A DNA stretch of 64,000 nt from an uncultured Bacteroidota bacterium (GCA_902509675.1 CABWYN010000002.1:1-64000), one strand, 5' to 3'. Counted from the first letter of the stretch, positions 32,017-41,962 are shown. Notes: generated from the letters alone by a model not told the origin. Numbers and translations are program-made.

Positions 32017-32923
32017 TGACTGGTTTCTTATCGCAAACCCTTTTTCAAATTCAGGAAAAGCTGCAAAAGTTGTGCAAAAAGTTGCGAAAGAGCTTGACAG
32101 GGTCGGAGTTGAATTTAAAATAAACTTAACAAGCTACCCTGGCGAGGAAATAGCTCTGGTTGATAAGGCAACATCCAATGGGTACAGTAGAATTCTTGCA
32201 GTAGGTGGTGATGGAACTGCTCAAAAAGTTGTAGCAGGTATAATTTTGCAAAAAAATATTCCCAGAAACAAAATATTGTTTAGCTTAATCCCCTGTGGTA
32301 CCGGAAACGATTGGGCTAAATCTAAACAAATACCTGTTGATTTGTCAAAAAACATAAAACTGCTTAAAAACGGTAAAATTAAAAACCAGGATGTTGGTGT
32401 TGCAAAAATTATAAATAAAAAATATAAGAGAAAAAGATTCTTCATTACTTATTCAGGTGTCGGATTCGACTCTTTTATGTTGAAAGAAATTAGCAAGTAT
32501 AAATGGCTGGGCAGATTTTCTTATACGGCTTGTGCGCTTATGAATTTTACAAGATACAGAAACATCCCTGTAAATATTAATTCAACAAAAAACCAAATCG
32601 AAGCGAATATTTTTTTGTTGGGGATTGGCATTTGTAAATACACCGGGGGCGGGATGCAGTTAATAAAAAGCCCAAATGGAAATGATGGATTACTAAATAT
32701 TACAATTGCACAAGATTTTAGCAAATTTGATATAATTAGAAATTTTTTTAATCTTTTTAATGGTGCTATTTTTAAAGAACGAAAAGTTTTGACTGTAACG
32801 GCTAAGAGTGTAAGAATCGTTGCTAAAAACGGCTCTTTAGTGTGTCAGGGAGATGGTGAAATTTTTGGCGCGGGTAAAATCGAATATTCTGTGATAAAAG
32901 ACGGGCTTAGATATTTGTGTTAG
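32003..32923 (+). CDS. Diacylglycerol kinase-family lipid kinase
   Basis: IANPFSNSGKAAK; VGGDGTAQKVVAGI; PCGTGNDWAKS. Confidence 0.93.
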   Translation: MKMLDDWFLIANPFSNSGKAAKVVQKVAKELDRVGVEFKINLTSYPGEEIALVDKATSNGYSRILAVGGDGTAQKVVAGIILQKNIPRNKILFSLIPCGTGNDWAKSKQIPVDLSKNIKLLKNGKIKNQDVGVAKIINKKYKRKRFFITYSGVGFDSFMLKEISKYKWLGRFSYTACALMNFTRYRNIPVNINSTKNQIEANIFLLGIGICKYTGGGMQLIKSPNGNDGLLNITIAQDFSKFDIIRNFFNLFNGAIFKERKVLTVTAKSVRIVAKNGSLVCQGDGEIFGAGKIEYSVIKDGLRYLC

Positions 32924-33755
32924 TTTTTTTGAAAACAAAAACATTGGATGAATATTGTTTTGTAAAAAAAGCTTTAACGTTTGAGAAAGTTCCAATAATA
33001 ATCGCTCTAAGTATTTTGAATTTACTGTTATTATTCTTCTCGGACAAGAGCGAAACATAGTATGCGTCCAACAACATAGGGCTTGAAGAGATAAAACTGA
33101 AGCCTCTTGATGAAAAAAAACTTTTTATCGCCTCCTTGTCAAAATGCCACAAGTGTCTAGGAACATCGTAGGCAGCCCATTTATCTCTATAATATTGTGC
33201 ATCGAATGATTGGTGGTTTGGGACCGCTACAATGACTGTTCCATGATCCTCTAGCAATTCAAAAAAACGATGTACTGTTTTATCGACGTCATGTACATGC
33301 TCCAGTGAGTGCCAAGCGGTGATGTGTTGAAACCTTTTTAAACTTAACGAATCATTATATAGAGAGTGAAAAATGTTTTTTGAAAGATCAGGTAAAAATG
33401 GGTCTACCCCAAAAACACAAAAGCCTTCAGGTTTGATTTTATTTATAAAATAGCCTTCGCCAGAGCCAAAATCTAAGATGTTAGCGTTAATTTTTTTTTT
33501 GTCTAAAAAACTACATTTAAACCAAAAGTTTAAACTCCTTAAAAGCCGATAAAAAAAAGAAAAAATATTTTTTTGACTTGAGTTGTGAGAGGTGTATAGT
33601 TTGCTTTTATAGTATTTACCAATTTGTTTTTGCGTTGGGGGTGGAGTTGTTCTGAGCATTCCAGGAATGTCTGTTTTAGACAAAACAAATGTCTCTTTAG
33701 TAAGAAAATGGTCAACTACTTTTATATTTGTTTTTTTTTGTTCCACGTGAAACAT
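32907..33755 (-). CDS. Class I SAM-dependent methyltransferase
   Basis: ILDFGSGEGYFINKIKPEGFCVFGVDP; AWHSLEHVHD; N-terminal MFHVEQ is encoded within a parS-like site. Confidence 0.85.
   Translation of the reverse strand: MFHVEQKKTNIKVVDHFLTKETFVLSKTDIPGMLRTTPPPTQKQIGKYYKSKLYTSHNSSQKNIFSFFYRLLRSLNFWFKCSFLDKKKINANILDFGSGEGYFINKIKPEGFCVFGVDPFLPDLSKNIFHSLYNDSLSLKRFQHITAWHSLEHVHDVDKTVHRFFELLEDHGTVIVAVPNHQSFDAQYYRDKWAAYDVPRHLWHFDKEAIKSFFSSRGFSFISSSPMLLDAYYVSLLSEKNNNSKFKILRAIIIGTFSNVKAFFTKQYSSNVFVFKKTNTNI
33739..33754. promoter_or_regulatory. parS-like ParB binding site TGTTCCACGTGAAACA
   Basis: Full match to the recalled bacterial parS consensus TGTTYCACGTGRAACA. Confidence 0.85.
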
Positions 33756-35627
33756 TTAACGACCCATATATACTAAAAGCACGGAAATATCATTGGGAGA
33801 AACCCCACTAATTCTGGATGCTTGAGAGATGGTTTCGGGCTTTATACTGTTTAATTTTTCTAAAGCTTCTGCACTGATAGACTTTAGTTTTTTGTAATCA
33901 AAATCTTTTGGAATTTTAACAGCCTCTAGCCTATTTAATTTGTCAGCATTATTTTTTTCTTTTTGGATGTATCCATTGTATTTAATTTGAATTTCAGCCT
34001 GGTCTTGAACCTCGCTCGACAAATTGTTTTGTGAGACATATTCATCAACGCTTTTACATTTTTTTAAATCTGCCAAATCAATATTTGGTCTTGAAAGAAT
34101 CTTATCTGCCTTTCCAGATTGTTTTATTTCTGCTGAATCTTTTGAGGATAATATAGGATTGACTTCTTCAGGCAAAATACTTTGAGATTTTAAAAATTTT
34201 ATCAAAGAATCTGACTCTTTATATTTTTGGTCACACAAAAATAATCTTTGTTCACTAGCAAGTCCTATTTTATGACTTATAGAGGTTAATCTTTGGTCTG
34301 CATTATCCTGCCTTAAAAGCATTCTATATTCCGCCCTAGATGTAAACATTCTGTATGGCTCTTCAGTTCCTTTAGTTATTAAATCGTCTATCAGCACTCC
34401 AATATACGCCTGGTCTCTTTTTAAAACAAAAGGGGGCTTGTTTCTAATTTTTAGAACTGCGTTTATGCCCGCCATTAGTCCTTGTGAGCCCGCCTCTTCA
34501 TATCCTGTGGTGCCGTTAATTTGACCTGCAAAAAATAAGTTGTCAATAATTTTTGTCTCTAATGAATATTTTAGTTGAGTAGGGTGGAAGTAGTCATACT
34601 CAATAGCATATCCTGGTCTAAAAAACTTGACTTTTTCAAAACCAGAAACTGCCTTTAACGCATTATACTGAACTTCTTCCGGAAGTGATGTTGAAAAGCC
34701 GTTGACATATACCTCAACAGTGTTCCACCCCTCAGGCTCAACAAAAAGCTGGTGTCGTTCTCTCTCTGAAAATCTGTGAATTTTGTCTTCGATTGAAGGA
34801 CAATATCTTGGGCCTACACTTTTAATTCTGCCGTTAAACATAGGCGACCTGTCAAAGCCTTCTCTCAGCAAATCATGCACTTCTAGGCTTGTGTAGGTCA
34901 TGTGACAAGGAAGCTGGTTGTCTAGTGTTTTAGTTGAATTTAGATATGAGAACTTTTGTGGGTTTTCATCTCCTGGCTGCTCTATCATTTTGGTATAATC
35001 AAGAGACCTGCCGTCAACTCTAGGGGGAGTGCCTGTTTTCATTCTTCCAGACTCGAAGCCAAGTGAAACAAGCTGTTCTGTAATTCCTGTAGCAGCTTTT
35101 TCTCCTGCTCTTCCGCCGCCAAAATTTTTGTCTCCTACGTGGATTAGTCCGTTTAGAAATGTCCCGTTCGTTAAAACAACTGATTTTCCTTTAATTTTTT
35201 GTCCTAAACCAGTAATAACGCCGCACAACTTATTGTTTTCTATCCATATGTTTTTCACCATTTCTTGGTAAAAGTCTAAGTTAGGGGTGTTCTCTAGCAT
35301 TTCTCTCCAATATTGAGCAAATAAAGCTCTGTCGTTTTGAGCTCGTGGGCTCCACATGGCTGGGCCCTTAGAAAGGTTTAGCATCTTAAACTGGATTGAT
35401 GACTTGTCAGTAACAATTCCACTGTAGCCACCAAGCGCATCAATTTCGCGCACAATCTGTCCTTTAGCAATTCCACCCATAGCTGGGTTACAGGACATTT
35501 GACCAATGGTCTGAAGACTCATTGTAACAAGCAAGGTCTTGGCGCCTAAATTGGCAGCAGCTGCGGCCGCTTCACTACCAGCATGACCTCCGCCAACAAC
35601 AATAACATCATATTCTTGACTAAACAT
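33756..35627 (-). CDS. mnmG: tRNA uridine-5-carboxymethylaminomethyl synthesis enzyme MnmG
   Basis: YDVIVVGGGHAGSEAAAAAANLGAKTLLVTM; CNPAMGGIAKGQIVREIDALGG. Confidence 0.98.
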   Translation of the reverse strand: MFSQEYDVIVVGGGHAGSEAAAAAANLGAKTLLVTMSLQTIGQMSCNPAMGGIAKGQIVREIDALGGYSGIVTDKSSIQFKMLNLSKGPAMWSPRAQNDRALFAQYWREMLENTPNLDFYQEMVKNIWIENNKLCGVITGLGQKIKGKSVVLTNGTFLNGLIHVGDKNFGGGRAGEKAATGITEQLVSLGFESGRMKTGTPPRVDGRSLDYTKMIEQPGDENPQKFSYLNSTKTLDNQLPCHMTYTSLEVHDLLREGFDRSPMFNGRIKSVGPRYCPSIEDKIHRFSERERHQLFVEPEGWNTVEVYVNGFSTSLPEEVQYNALKAVSGFEKVKFFRPGYAIEYDYFHPTQLKYSLETKIIDNLFFAGQINGTTGYEEAGSQGLMAGINAVLKIRNKPPFVLKRDQAYIGVLIDDLITKGTEEPYRMFTSRAEYRMLLRQDNADQRLTSISHKIGLASEQRLFLCDQKYKESDSLIKFLKSQSILPEEVNPILSSKDSAEIKQSGKADKILSRPNIDLADLKKCKSVDEYVSQNNLSSEVQDQAEIQIKYNGYIQKEKNNADKLNRLEAVKIPKDFDYKKLKSISAEALEKLNSIKPETISQASRISGVSPNDISVLLVYMGR

Positions 35628-35632
35628 ATAAT

Positions 35633-35648
35633 AGTTTCACGTGGAACA
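35633..35648. promoter_or_regulatory. Second parS-like site, AGTTTCACGTGGAACA (first base deviates)
   Basis: 15 of 16 positions match TGTTTCACGTGGAACA; between mnmG promoter element and start codon. Confidence 0.8.
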
Positions 35649-35654
35649 TTTGTG

Positions 35655-35662
35655 CAAATATA
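35655..35662 (-). promoter_or_regulatory. Candidate -7 promoter element (TATATTTG) for mnmG
   Basis: CAAATATA on +, 28 nt upstream of mnmG start. Confidence 0.45.
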
Positions 35663-35664
35663 AA

Positions 35665-36087
35665 TCATTTAAAGGTTGTGTGAAAAGAAGCAATACAGGC
35701 ATCCTCTTTTTTGCGCATAATAGTTTTTTCTTTTTTTGTTTTGTCAGCATAGCCACACAAGTGAAGCAAAGCGTGACAAATAACCCTAAGAGTCTCATTT
35801 TCAAGGCTTTGAGACAAATCTTTTGCGTTTGTCTCAACTTGGTCTTGGGAAATAAAGACCTCTCCTAGAATTAACTTGGCCTCACAATAATCGAAAGTGA
35901 TAACATCGGTAGGATAATCGTGTTTTAAATATTTCTTATTTAGCGAGTGGATTTGTTCTAATGAAACATAATTGTATTGAAGTGTTTCTAAGGTAAAACC
36001 TTCATTATTAACAATAGAGATAAGCCAGTCAGAAAGGTTTTTTTCACCAACTAAAGAAAAATCTGTATTGTAAATAAACTCAACCAT
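35665..36087 (-). CDS. ybeY: rRNA maturation RNase YbeY; start trimmed to MVEFIYN
   Basis: HDYPTDVITFDY; VICHALLHLCGYADKTKKE. Confidence 0.93.
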   Translation of the reverse strand: MVEFIYNTDFSLVGEKNLSDWLISIVNNEGFTLETLQYNYVSLEQIHSLNKKYLKHDYPTDVITFDYCEAKLILGEVFISQDQVETNAKDLSQSLENETLRVICHALLHLCGYADKTKKEKTIMRKKEDACIASFHTTFK

Positions 36088-36132
36088 AATACTATAAGCA
36101 AATCTACACAATCAATTGAAGAATTATTGTTT

Positions 36133-36140
36133 TATATTTG
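36133..36140 (+). promoter_or_regulatory. Candidate -7 promoter element (TATATTTG) for gltX
   Basis: TAnnTTTG 14 nt upstream of the TTG start at 36154. Confidence 0.5.
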
Positions 36141-36153
36141 ATAAAAATTCATT

Positions 36154-37656
36154 TTGACAAAAAAGCCCACAAGAGTAAGATTTGCACCCAGCCCAACAGG
36201 ACCGCTTCATGTTGGCGGGGTAAGAACAGCTCTTTTTAACTACCTGTTTGCCAAAAAAAATGACGGAGCTTTTGTATTACGTATTGAAGATACTGATAAA
36301 AAAAGAGAGGTTGAGGGAGCTGAGAAATATATTCTTGACTCTCTTAAATGGTGTGGGATATCGGTTGACGAAGGACCCAAAATCGGAGGTGAGTATGGGC
36401 CGTACAGGCAAAGCGAGAGGAATAGATTATACAACAAAGAAATAGAGTCTTTGTTAGACTCAGGGCATGCATATTATGCTTTTGATTCAGAGGAAGAGTT
36501 GAGTAATCAGAGGAAAGAGTGTGAAAAAAAAGGAGAGACTTTCATGTATAACTGGCGAAATAGGCTTGAGCTTAAAAACTCTCTTTCAATGCAAAAAAAA
36601 GAAGTTGAAATGCTAATCAGCAGGGGGGAAAAACACGTAGTGCGGTTTCTTTCTCCTAAGGATAAAACAATTGAAACGTTCGACATAGTTAGAGGTCATT
36701 CTAGAATTGATTCAAATTTAATTGATGATAAGATTTTGATAAAGGCTGATGGGACACCCACCTATCATTTTGCGAACATTGTAGATGATCACCACATGAA
36801 AATAACGCATGTGATTAGGGGCGAAGAATGGTTGCCGTCACTTGCCTTGCACCAGCTCTTGTACGAGTCTTTTGGTTGGGAAAAACCATTATTTGCTCAC
36901 TTGCCACTAATACTAAACCCCAGTGGAAAAGGTAAATTAAGTAAACGAAGCGGAGAAAAGAGCGGTTTTCCCGTTTTTCCAATAAAGTGGAGAGGCGATG
37001 TTTCTTTTGAGGGGTTTAGGGAGTTTGGAATACTGCCCTCGGGGCTTGTTAATTATTTAGCTACGCTAGGGTGGACACCAGATGAGGAGGCTGAAATTCT
37101 TGAAATTACAGAACTTATTAAATTGTTTGAGCTTGAAAAAGTTGTTTCTGCAGGAGCTAACTTTGATCTTGAAAAGCTTAAGTGGAATAATCACAAGCAC
37201 ATTCAAAACACAAAAGACAAAATACTTGTTGAGGAGCTCTGTGTTTGCTTTAACGAAGCAAAGTCACTTAACGAAAAGCTATTAATCAAGGCTGTTGGGC
37301 TCGTTAAAGAAAGAGCAAATACTGTGAAAGATCTTTGGGGTTTGTTAAACTACTTGTTTTATGATCCGATCAAATTCGATGAAAAAAGCGTAACTAGGAT
37401 AAAAAAAGAGGGGTTGGAAAAAATCCTTTCTGCTATTTTGTTGCAATGTAAAAGTGCCAGTGGAGAAGAGGTTTTTATAAATGATCTTAAGGCTTGGGGG
37501 GAAGAAAACAACATAGGTGCTGGTCAAATAATGATGTCCTTACGTGTTGTCTTAGTGGGCTCTCTTAATGGAGTTGATCTTCAAAAAATAGTCTCTTTTG
37601 TGGGCTTAAAAAATGTCGCTAGAAGAGCCTCAAGGTTCTTAGGAACAAACATTTAA
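36154..37656 (+). CDS. gltX: Glutamyl-tRNA synthetase (TTG start)
   Basis: RFAPSPTGPLHVGGVRTALFNYLFA; GKLSKRSG. Confidence 0.97.
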   Translation: MTKKPTRVRFAPSPTGPLHVGGVRTALFNYLFAKKNDGAFVLRIEDTDKKREVEGAEKYILDSLKWCGISVDEGPKIGGEYGPYRQSERNRLYNKEIESLLDSGHAYYAFDSEEELSNQRKECEKKGETFMYNWRNRLELKNSLSMQKKEVEMLISRGEKHVVRFLSPKDKTIETFDIVRGHSRIDSNLIDDKILIKADGTPTYHFANIVDDHHMKITHVIRGEEWLPSLALHQLLYESFGWEKPLFAHLPLILNPSGKGKLSKRSGEKSGFPVFPIKWRGDVSFEGFREFGILPSGLVNYLATLGWTPDEEAEILEITELIKLFELEKVVSAGANFDLEKLKWNNHKHIQNTKDKILVEELCVCFNEAKSLNEKLLIKAVGLVKERANTVKDLWGLLNYLFYDPIKFDEKSVTRIKKEGLEKILSAILLQCKSASGEEVFINDLKAWGEENNIGAGQIMMSLRVVLVGSLNGVDLQKIVSFVGLKNVARRASRFLGTNI

Positions 37657-37733
37657 CATTAATTTAAAAGTTTATTTTTTTTTAAAGGAGACCTTTTCGT
37701 TATCTTGTTCGTTACGAACCAAAACTACTTAAA

Positions 37734-38663
37734 ATGATACTATATACAATTTTATTGCCACTAATATTTCTATTGCTTTTCTTTACTTTTTTTATTGTTA
37801 AACAGCAGTCTGCTGCAATAATTGAAAGGTTTGGAAAGTTTGTTAGCGTAAGACAATCCGGGTTACAATTAAAAATTCCTATTATTGACAGTGTTGCGGG
37901 AAGGCTTAGCCTAAGAATTCAACAACTAGACGTTGTTATTGAAACAAAAACCAAAGATGATGTTTTTGTAAGACTTAAGGTTTCTGTACAATTTAAAGTT
38001 ATAAAAGATAAGGTTTATGATGCCTTCTACAAACTAGACAACCCTCATGATCAGATAACCAGCTTTATTTTTGATGTTGTAAGGGCAGAGGTGCCGAAGC
38101 TAATCCTTGATGATGTGTTTCTTAAGAAAGACGATATCGCAATAGCTGTTAAAAATGAGCTCCAAGTTGCGATGACCGAATACGGTTATAACATTATTAA
38201 AACACTTGTGACCGATATTGATCCTGACGCTCAAGTTAAACAAGCCATGAACAGAATTAATGCATCTGAAAGAGAAAAGGTTGCTGCTCAATTTGAGGGA
38301 GAGGCACAAAAGATTTTAATTGTTGAAAAAGCTAAGGCCGAAGCGGAAAGCAAGCGTCTTCAGGGTCAGGGTATTGCTGATCAAAGAAGGGAGATTGCTC
38401 GAGGTCTTGAGGATTCTGTAAAAGTCTTAAACGGTGTTGACATTAACTCTCAAGAAGCTTCTGCGCTAATTGTTGTAACACAACACTATGACACGCTCCA
38501 GTCTGTAGGGGATTCGTCTAATAGTAATTTAATCTTGCTACCCAACTCTCCTCAGGCTGGGTCCGAGATGTTAAACAACATGGTGGCTTCTTTTACCGCA
38601 AGTAATCAAATCGGAGAAGAAATGAAAGCGGCTAAACTCAGAAAAAAATCTACAGAAAAATAG
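37734..38663 (+). CDS. SPFH/Band 7 domain membrane protein
   Basis: N-terminal TM, SAAIIERFGKFVSVRQSGLQLKIPIID, coiled coil INASEREKVAAQFEGEAQKILIVEKAKAEAESKRLQGQGIADQRR. Confidence 0.93.
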   Translation: MILYTILLPLIFLLLFFTFFIVKQQSAAIIERFGKFVSVRQSGLQLKIPIIDSVAGRLSLRIQQLDVVIETKTKDDVFVRLKVSVQFKVIKDKVYDAFYKLDNPHDQITSFIFDVVRAEVPKLILDDVFLKKDDIAIAVKNELQVAMTEYGYNIIKTLVTDIDPDAQVKQAMNRINASEREKVAAQFEGEAQKILIVEKAKAEAESKRLQGQGIADQRREIARGLEDSVKVLNGVDINSQEASALIVVTQHYDTLQSVGDSSNSNLILLPNSPQAGSEMLNNMVASFTASNQIGEEMKAAKLRKKSTEK

Positions 38664-40340
38664 TTATTTCTTTTTCCAAGAATCTCTAAGGCCAACGGTT
38701 TTGTTAAAAACAATTTCGTTGGCTTTACTGTTTTTATCAACCGTAAAGTATCCTTTTCTTTGAAACTGAAAAGTGTCGCCGCTACAAGCTGAGTTTAGTG
38801 AAGGCTCTGCTTTAGCGTGTATGATTTTTAAAGAGTCTGGATTGATATCCATTAAGAAATCTGATTGATCATTTGCTCCAGGCGCCTCTTCTCTGAAGAG
38901 CCTATCGTAGCTGTTAATTTTAATGTCTAGGCTTTCTTTTTGCGTAACCCAGTGTAGTGTTCCTTTCACTTTTCTAAGGCTTTCTTCAGTCCCGGATCCG
39001 CTTTTACTTTTGGGGTCATATTCACACAAAACCTCAGTAATATTGCCCAGTTCGTCTTTTAGAACTCCGGTACCTTTTATTATGTATGCGCTTTTTAATC
39101 TTACCTCTTTGCCAATAGTTAATCTAAAAAACTTTCTGTTTGCCTCTTCCTTAAAGTCCTCTCTTTCAATATAAAGACATTTATTAAAAGGAATGCTTCT
39201 CTTTTTATTGAGGTCGCTTTCCGGATTGTCCTCAGACGTCAGAACCTCTGATGTTTCATCGGGATAATTTGTTATTGTTAATTTAACAGGGTCTAACACA
39301 ACCATTTTTCTGTCTGCTTTTTTATTAAGATCTTCTCTTATACAAAACTCAAGCAGAGATACGTCAATAACATTTTCTCTTTTTGCTACCCCAACTTTAT
39401 TAATAAACTCTCTAATTGATTTTGGTGTGTAACCTCTTCTTCGTAAGCCAGAGATTGTAGGCATTCTTGGGTCATCCCAGCCTTCAACTAGTTTGTTCTC
39501 GACAAGTACGGCTAGTTTTCTTTTGCTCATTATCGTGTAGCTAAGGTTTAGTCTTGCAAACTCTCTTTGTTTGGGAAGGACTAAGAGATTTGTTTTGTGG
39601 CTTGCCACAGCTGAAATAAACCACTCGTAAAGATCTCTATGGGGTTTGAACTCCAACGAACATAAAGAGTGTGAAACCTGCTCTATATAATCACATTGAC
39701 CATGGGCCCAATCGTACATTGGATATATCTTCCAGTCCGTTGATGTCCTGTGATGTGGTTTGTTTAAAACCCTGTAAATAATAGGGTCTCTCATTAACAT
39801 GTTTGAATGTGTCATGTCAATTTTAGCTCTTAGAACATGAAGGCCTTCGGAGTAATGGCCTTGTTTCATTTCTTGAAAGATTTTGAGGTTTTCCTCAACG
39901 GGTCTATTTCTAAATGGGCTGTTGGTTCCAGGGGTTGTTGGCGAACCTTTTTGATCTGCCATTTGTTTGGAGGTTTGAGAGTCAACATATGCATTATTGC
40001 TTTTGATTAACGAAATAGCCCAGTCATAAAGTTTTTTAAAGTTATCTGAAGAATAGGTTTCCTCTGCCCACTTGTAGCCCAGCCAAGCTACATCTTCTTT
40101 AATAGCTTTGACGTACTCTAATTCTTCTTTTTCTGGATTTGTGTCGTCAAACCTCAGGTTAACAGGTGCGTTATACTTTTGCCCCAAACCAAAATTTAAT
40201 CCAATCGCTTTGGCATGGCCTATATGCAAATAGCCATTTGGCTCTGGTGGAAAACGAAATTTTAAGTTTTTAGAATTAAAACCAGCGTCTAAATCGTCCT
40301 TAATAATCTGATCTATAAAATTTTCTGGTTTACTTTCCAC
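38664..40340 (-). CDS. glnS: Glutaminyl-tRNA synthetase
   Basis: FRFPPEPNGYLHIGHAKAIGLNFG; IMSKRKL; TVGLRDSWKK. Confidence 0.97.
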   Translation of the reverse strand: MESKPENFIDQIIKDDLDAGFNSKNLKFRFPPEPNGYLHIGHAKAIGLNFGLGQKYNAPVNLRFDDTNPEKEELEYVKAIKEDVAWLGYKWAEETYSSDNFKKLYDWAISLIKSNNAYVDSQTSKQMADQKGSPTTPGTNSPFRNRPVEENLKIFQEMKQGHYSEGLHVLRAKIDMTHSNMLMRDPIIYRVLNKPHHRTSTDWKIYPMYDWAHGQCDYIEQVSHSLCSLEFKPHRDLYEWFISAVASHKTNLLVLPKQREFARLNLSYTIMSKRKLAVLVENKLVEGWDDPRMPTISGLRRRGYTPKSIREFINKVGVAKRENVIDVSLLEFCIREDLNKKADRKMVVLDPVKLTITNYPDETSEVLTSEDNPESDLNKKRSIPFNKCLYIEREDFKEEANRKFFRLTIGKEVRLKSAYIIKGTGVLKDELGNITEVLCEYDPKSKSGSGTEESLRKVKGTLHWVTQKESLDIKINSYDRLFREEAPGANDQSDFLMDINPDSLKIIHAKAEPSLNSACSGDTFQFQRKGYFTVDKNSKANEIVFNKTVGLRDSWKKK

Positions 40341-40387
40341 AGTTGATAGTTTTTAATAAGTTTACAAAGTTATCAAAAGAATAATAA

Positions 40388-40756
40388 ATGAGAACTACAG
40401 TTAAAGTTGAAAATCTTAAAATCTATGCTTTTCATGGTTGTATGAATGAAGAAAAGGTAATAGGAAGTGACTATATTGTAAATATAACTGCAATTTGTTT
40501 TGTTAACAAAGAGGTTTTTCAGGATGTTATAAGCGGAACCGTTGACTATGTTGATTTGGCGCGAATTGCAAAGCAAGAGATGTCTATCAGAGCAAAGCTT
40601 CTTGAGGTTGTTGTCAAAAGAATCATTGATCGCTCTTTTGAAGAAATTACGGTTTTAAATAAAATTTCCGTAACTGTATCTAAAATTAACCCTCCAATTA
40701 ATGCAGATGTTGAAGCGGTTTCTGTAACAATGGCAGAAGAAAGAAAAAGTCAGTAA
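40388..40756 (+). CDS. folB: Dihydroneopterin aldolase
   Basis: VKVENLKIYAFHGCMNEEKVIGSDYIVN; SGTVDYVDLARIA. Confidence 0.92.
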   Translation: MRTTVKVENLKIYAFHGCMNEEKVIGSDYIVNITAICFVNKEVFQDVISGTVDYVDLARIAKQEMSIRAKLLEVVVKRIIDRSFEEITVLNKISVTVSKINPPINADVEAVSVTMAEERKSQ

Positions 40757-40771
40757 GTTAAAAATTTATCC

Positions 40772-40779
40772 TAAATTTG
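40772..40779 (+). promoter_or_regulatory. Candidate -7 promoter element (TAAATTTG) for tRNA-Cys
   Basis: TAnnTTTG 16 nt upstream of the tRNA 5' end. Confidence 0.45.
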
Positions 40780-40795
40780 CGCTCACTTGATATTT

Positions 40796-40866
40796 GGCGC
40801 CTTGGCCGAGTGGCTAGGCAGAGGTCTGCAAAACCTTGTACGGCGGTTCGAATCCGCCAGGCGCCT
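40796..40866 (+). tRNA. tRNA-Cys (anticodon GCA)
   Basis: Cloverleaf: acceptor GGCGCCT/AGGCGCC, anticodon loop CTGCAAA, T-arm CGGCGGTTCGAATCCGCC. Confidence 0.95.
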
Positions 40867-40871
40867 CAACT

Positions 40872-40900
40872 AAAAACCCCCATTGATATGGGGGTTTTTT
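40872..40900 (+). terminator. Rho-independent terminator after tRNA-Cys
   Basis: AAAAACCCCCAT-TGAT-ATGGGGGTTTTTT. Confidence 0.85.
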
Positions 40901-40910
40901 TATTTGGTGA

Positions 40911-41441
40911 TTATTCTTTTTCCGAAGGAGCAGAAAGCGCTAATTCCGCCATCATCTCCTGAGTGTCATAGTTGTGCCACTCTTCTACAATTTTTCCATC
41001 ATCTCCCCATCTAAACCCTATATGTGCAGGCAAGACTATTTTTTTTCCTGATACTTTTCCTGTTGCATTCCAGTCAAACCAAGATTGAGTCATTGTTGCT
41101 GGGGGATATTCTCCTAATGCTGGATAAGTTATCGTTTGAACCCAAACCCCTAAGTCTTCTCCTCCGTCTTCTCCAAAGCTCATTGTTATGGGATCAAAAC
41201 CCGCATGCTGCGCTTCTAAGAGAGCGACAAGCTCATCTACGCCTATAGCCTGTTTAGAATTTAAATACACCTTTACATCCGGGGACCAAAGTTCTTTCAA
41301 ACCATCCATATCATTGTTTAAGTAGTTTTGAAAGTGTGCTCTAATTGCATTTGAATTATTGTCATCAAAAGTAACTTGTACACCGTCGTTACAGCTAAAA
41401 ATTAGTCCTATCGTTAAAATTGTTAAAATTATTTTTTTCAT
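40911..41441 (-). CDS. NTF2/SnoaL-like lipoprotein
   Basis: Lipobox LIFSCNDG; NAIRAHFQNYLNNDMDGLKELWSPDVKVYLN; EEWHNYD. Confidence 0.7.
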   Translation of the reverse strand: MKKIILTILTIGLIFSCNDGVQVTFDDNNSNAIRAHFQNYLNNDMDGLKELWSPDVKVYLNSKQAIGVDELVALLEAQHAGFDPITMSFGEDGGEDLGVWVQTITYPALGEYPPATMTQSWFDWNATGKVSGKKIVLPAHIGFRWGDDGKIVEEWHNYDTQEMMAELALSAPSEKE

Positions 41442-41452
41442 ATAATTGGTTT

Positions 41453-41962
41453 TTAATTAGTTGGTCTGTGCCACTGCACAACTCTAGATATTTTATTGTC
41501 TGTGTTAATATATAATTTTTCATATACACCAACTGATTTTGATGTACCATCTTTTAAATATGTGGTTTCACTAAAAGAAGTTTCTACGAACCTTACATTC
41601 GTTCCCTCCATTTTGAGAGGCATAATGAAGATGTAGTTTCTTGAAATCGAATCCATATCTTTTTGTCTTTCAACGATAAAGTCTGTGTTGGTCATATCTA
41701 CATCAAAGACACCGGCTACGTCTCCTGGGTGAAACTTTACAATATCAGCCGATAGATCAACTACTGTTTGCGGATCCATATTTTCGTATCCGTCCATAAA
41801 TTTCATGGCAAGATCTGCGTCGCTATCATCTCCCATTATATATTTTTTTCCCTGATTAACAGAGCCTTCCATCATCCACTCACCTGCGCTAGAAACATCT
41901 ACGCTGTTTTTTTGACAAGATAGTATTGAAAATGATATAAAAAGAATTAAGAGTTTTTTCAT
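41453..41962 (-). CDS. Uncharacterised lipoprotein
   Basis: Lipobox SILSCQKNS; no family recognised. Confidence 0.6.
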   Translation of the reverse strand: MKKLLILFISFSILSCQKNSVDVSSAGEWMMEGSVNQGKKYIMGDDSDADLAMKFMDGYENMDPQTVVDLSADIVKFHPGDVAGVFDVDMTNTDFIVERQKDMDSISRNYIFIMPLKMEGTNVRFVETSFSETTYLKDGTSKSVGVYEKLYINTDNKISRVVQWHRPTN

